Source: Candidatus Atribacteria bacterium
GTDB taxonomy: Bacteria; Atribacterota; JS1; SB-45; 34-128
Assembly (NCBI GenBank): GCA_003451675.1
Contig: DMCY01000038.1
Location: 1 to 12,148 of the forward strand
Direction of reading: 5' to 3'
Length of the DNA: 12,148 nt
This document shows, piece after piece, positions 11,442 to 12,148 of the stretch. The notes under the pieces are model-generated. The model saw only the letters and a list, made by a program, of their open reading frames with translations, had not been told where the DNA came from and made no database searches. Every line of letters starts with the position of its first letter. Positions within the stretch are counted from its first letter, which is position 1. The translations under genes were made by a program, and so were the position numbers.

Positions 11442-11514
11442 ATTAATTTCCTAATCCTAATTGGTCAATCGGCAAATTGGTCAATTGGTGAATTAATATA
11501 TTGGCAAATTAACC
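11440..11514. repeat. Octamer repeat cassette (TTGGTCAA type)
   Basis: In-phase octamers from 11461: TTGGTCAA, TCGGCAAA, TTGGTCAA, TTGGTGAA, TTAATATA, TTGGCAAA. It starts with AATTAATTTCCTAATC, shared exactly with the cassette before the chimeric ORF (3895-3910). It begins at the hicB stop codon. Confidence 0.7.
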
Positions 11515-11541
11515 AAAAAACTGATAAAATAACAATAAATG

Positions 11542-11569
11542 CAAAATGATACAGAGAACCGTCCCCTGT
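11542..11569. repeat. 28-bp exact dispersed repeat (core GAGAACCGTCCCCTGT), copy 2
   Basis: Identical to 9874-9901. It is followed by more sequence of repeat character (TTTTGTCCCTGTCACACTCC, 11592-11611) that runs up to the ribosome site of the nucleotidyltransferase gene. Confidence 0.85.
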
Positions 11570-11621
11570 GTTTACATGGAGAAGAAGTTCATTTTGTCCC
11601 TGTCACACTCCGGGAGGAATT

Positions 11622-11930
11622 ATGATGCAGGATAGAAATTTAATAAAAATAAAAAAAATGATAAAAAATATTTTCCCTGAATGCCGGATAATATTATTTG
11701 GCTCAAAAGCACGTGGAGATGCTGATGAACTGAGTGATTATGATATCCTTGTTATAGTTAAACAAGATTTGTCCATAAAAGAAAAGCGATATTATACAGG
11801 TTTTATTCAAAAAAAATTAGCAAGCATCCCTCTGGATGTAATTGTCAAAACAGAAATGGATATCCCGAAACATTTAAAGAGAATTGAAAGCGTAGTAAAG
11901 GAAGCAATAGAAATGGGGGTAGTTATATGA
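11622..11930 (+). CDS. MNT-type minimal nucleotidyltransferase (HEPN/MNT module antitoxin)
   Basis: A 102-residue protein from ATG 11622, or 101 from the adjacent ATG 11625; GGGAGG (11612-11617) is four or seven bases away, so 11625 may be preferred. Upstream frame extension is translated repeat. The motif GSKARGDADELSDYDILV (27-44) is the GSx(10)DxD active site (D39, D41), and D72 in LDVIVKT is the third metal ligand. In HEPN/MNT toxin-antitoxin pairs such enzymes AMPylate the HEPN toxin and silence it. The gene overlaps the next start by ATGA (11927-11930), the usual layout. The catalytic site looks intact even though its partner is truncated. Confidence 0.88.
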   Translation: MMQDRNLIKIKKMIKNIFPECRIILFGSKARGDADELSDYDILVIVKQDLSIKEKRYYTGFIQKKLASIPLDVIVKTEMDIPKHLKRIESVVKEAIEMGVVI

Positions 11931-12022
11931 TAGATAAAGAAACAACAGAATGGCTTATGTTGGTGTCAAGAACTTGTGGGGAATTTTCTTACCTCAAAAA
12001 AAATTATTTGATTTTAATTTAG
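11927..12022 (+). pseudogene. Truncated HEPN-domain gene, partner of the nucleotidyltransferase
   Basis: Starting in the ATGA overlap, the frame reads MIDKETTEWLMLVSRTCGEF then SYLKKNYLILI and TAG at 12020-12022. The start MIDKETxEWLxxA is typical of HEPN proteins paired with MNT enzymes, which are about 125-135 residues with a C-terminal Rx4-6H RNase motif. Here only the first helix and part of the second remain, and no HEPN motif follows in any frame up to 12148. An A8 run (11996-12003) just before the stop could have suffered slippage, but the alternate frames also stop soon after. The toxin is therefore probably lost. Confidence 0.6.
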
Positions 12023-12148
12023 GATAGAAAAGATAGATCTTTGGAAATTGACCTTCAAATAAACGAATAATAATTCTATTAAACTATGTTCTAAAATATT
12101 ATTCATCCTAAACCTATCTCTTTCTTAAAATATTTAATAATCTATACT
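12023..12148. other. Window end, no feature recognised
   Basis: AT-rich DNA with no recognisable coding motif, promoter or hairpin. A 30-codon minus-strand frame (12014-12106) has an AGG-like site before its ATG but no family resemblance. Confidence 0.4.

Noticed and set aside
12014..12106. Minus-strand 30-codon frame near the window end
   Set aside because: Has an AGG before its ATG but no recognisable protein features; too short to credit.
1..12148. tRNA, rRNA or known riboswitch
   Set aside because: No cloverleaf with a T-loop GTTCRA/CCA pattern, no rRNA signature and no c-di-GMP riboswitch core seen by eye; a covariance-model scan would be needed to exclude them fully.

Overview
AT-rich (by eye about one third G+C) bacterial chromosome segment using the standard bacterial code, with purine-rich Shine-Dalgarno sites (AAAGGAGGT, GGGAGG, AGAAGG) and sigma70-type promoters, two of them exact TTGACA-17-TATAAT. 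The content (diguanylate cyclase and HD-GYP signalling, DUF2922, DUF7309/DUF6930-like and DUF6982-like proteins, AAA_14/DUF4143 ATPases, several toxin-antitoxin loci, many palindromic REP-like elements) suits an uncultivated, Bacillota-like or Atribacterota/Omnitrophota-like anaerobe. That placement is an inference; no rRNA or marker gene is present.

Layout. 1-743: end of an HD-GYP c-di-GMP phosphodiesterase, then a small protein with two DUF6982-like repeats. 744-1340: non-coding, with an orphan promoter/operator, an insertion-sequence remnant, a C-rich tract and a 22-bp perfect hairpin. 1341-2966: membrane PAS-GAF-GGDEF diguanylate cyclase. 2967-3981: a gene graveyard dominated by 7-, 6- and 8-bp tandem repeat cassettes. 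3982-4236: short chimeric ORF joining an ATPase N-terminus to a winged-helix C-terminus. 4324-5370: intact DUF7309/DUF6930-like gene. 5341-6221 (minus): DUF4143 fragment and a DUF2922 gene, both altered by palindromic repeats. 6598-7905: intact AAA_14/DUF4143 ATPase, followed by a decayed relative (8009-8870). 9019-9686: intact VapBC. 9878-10120 and about 10655-10823: two winged-helix gene relics, each ending in an 11-bp tandem duplication. 11016-11441: HicAB with a frameshifted toxin gene. 11622-12022: MNT-type nucleotidyltransferase with a truncated HEPN partner.

How it fits together. The left third is a c-di-GMP signalling neighbourhood (degradation, synthesis and perhaps a small output protein). 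The rest is an accessory zone of toxin-antitoxin and ATPase genes at different stages of decay, held among dispersed palindromes and heptamer/octamer repeat cassettes. No CRISPR array, rRNA or tRNA was seen. No complete new multi-gene defence system can be supported; the most distinctive signals are the phased short-repeat cassettes, the repeat-driven gene remodelling, and the hicA frameshift next to a triple Shine-Dalgarno sequence.
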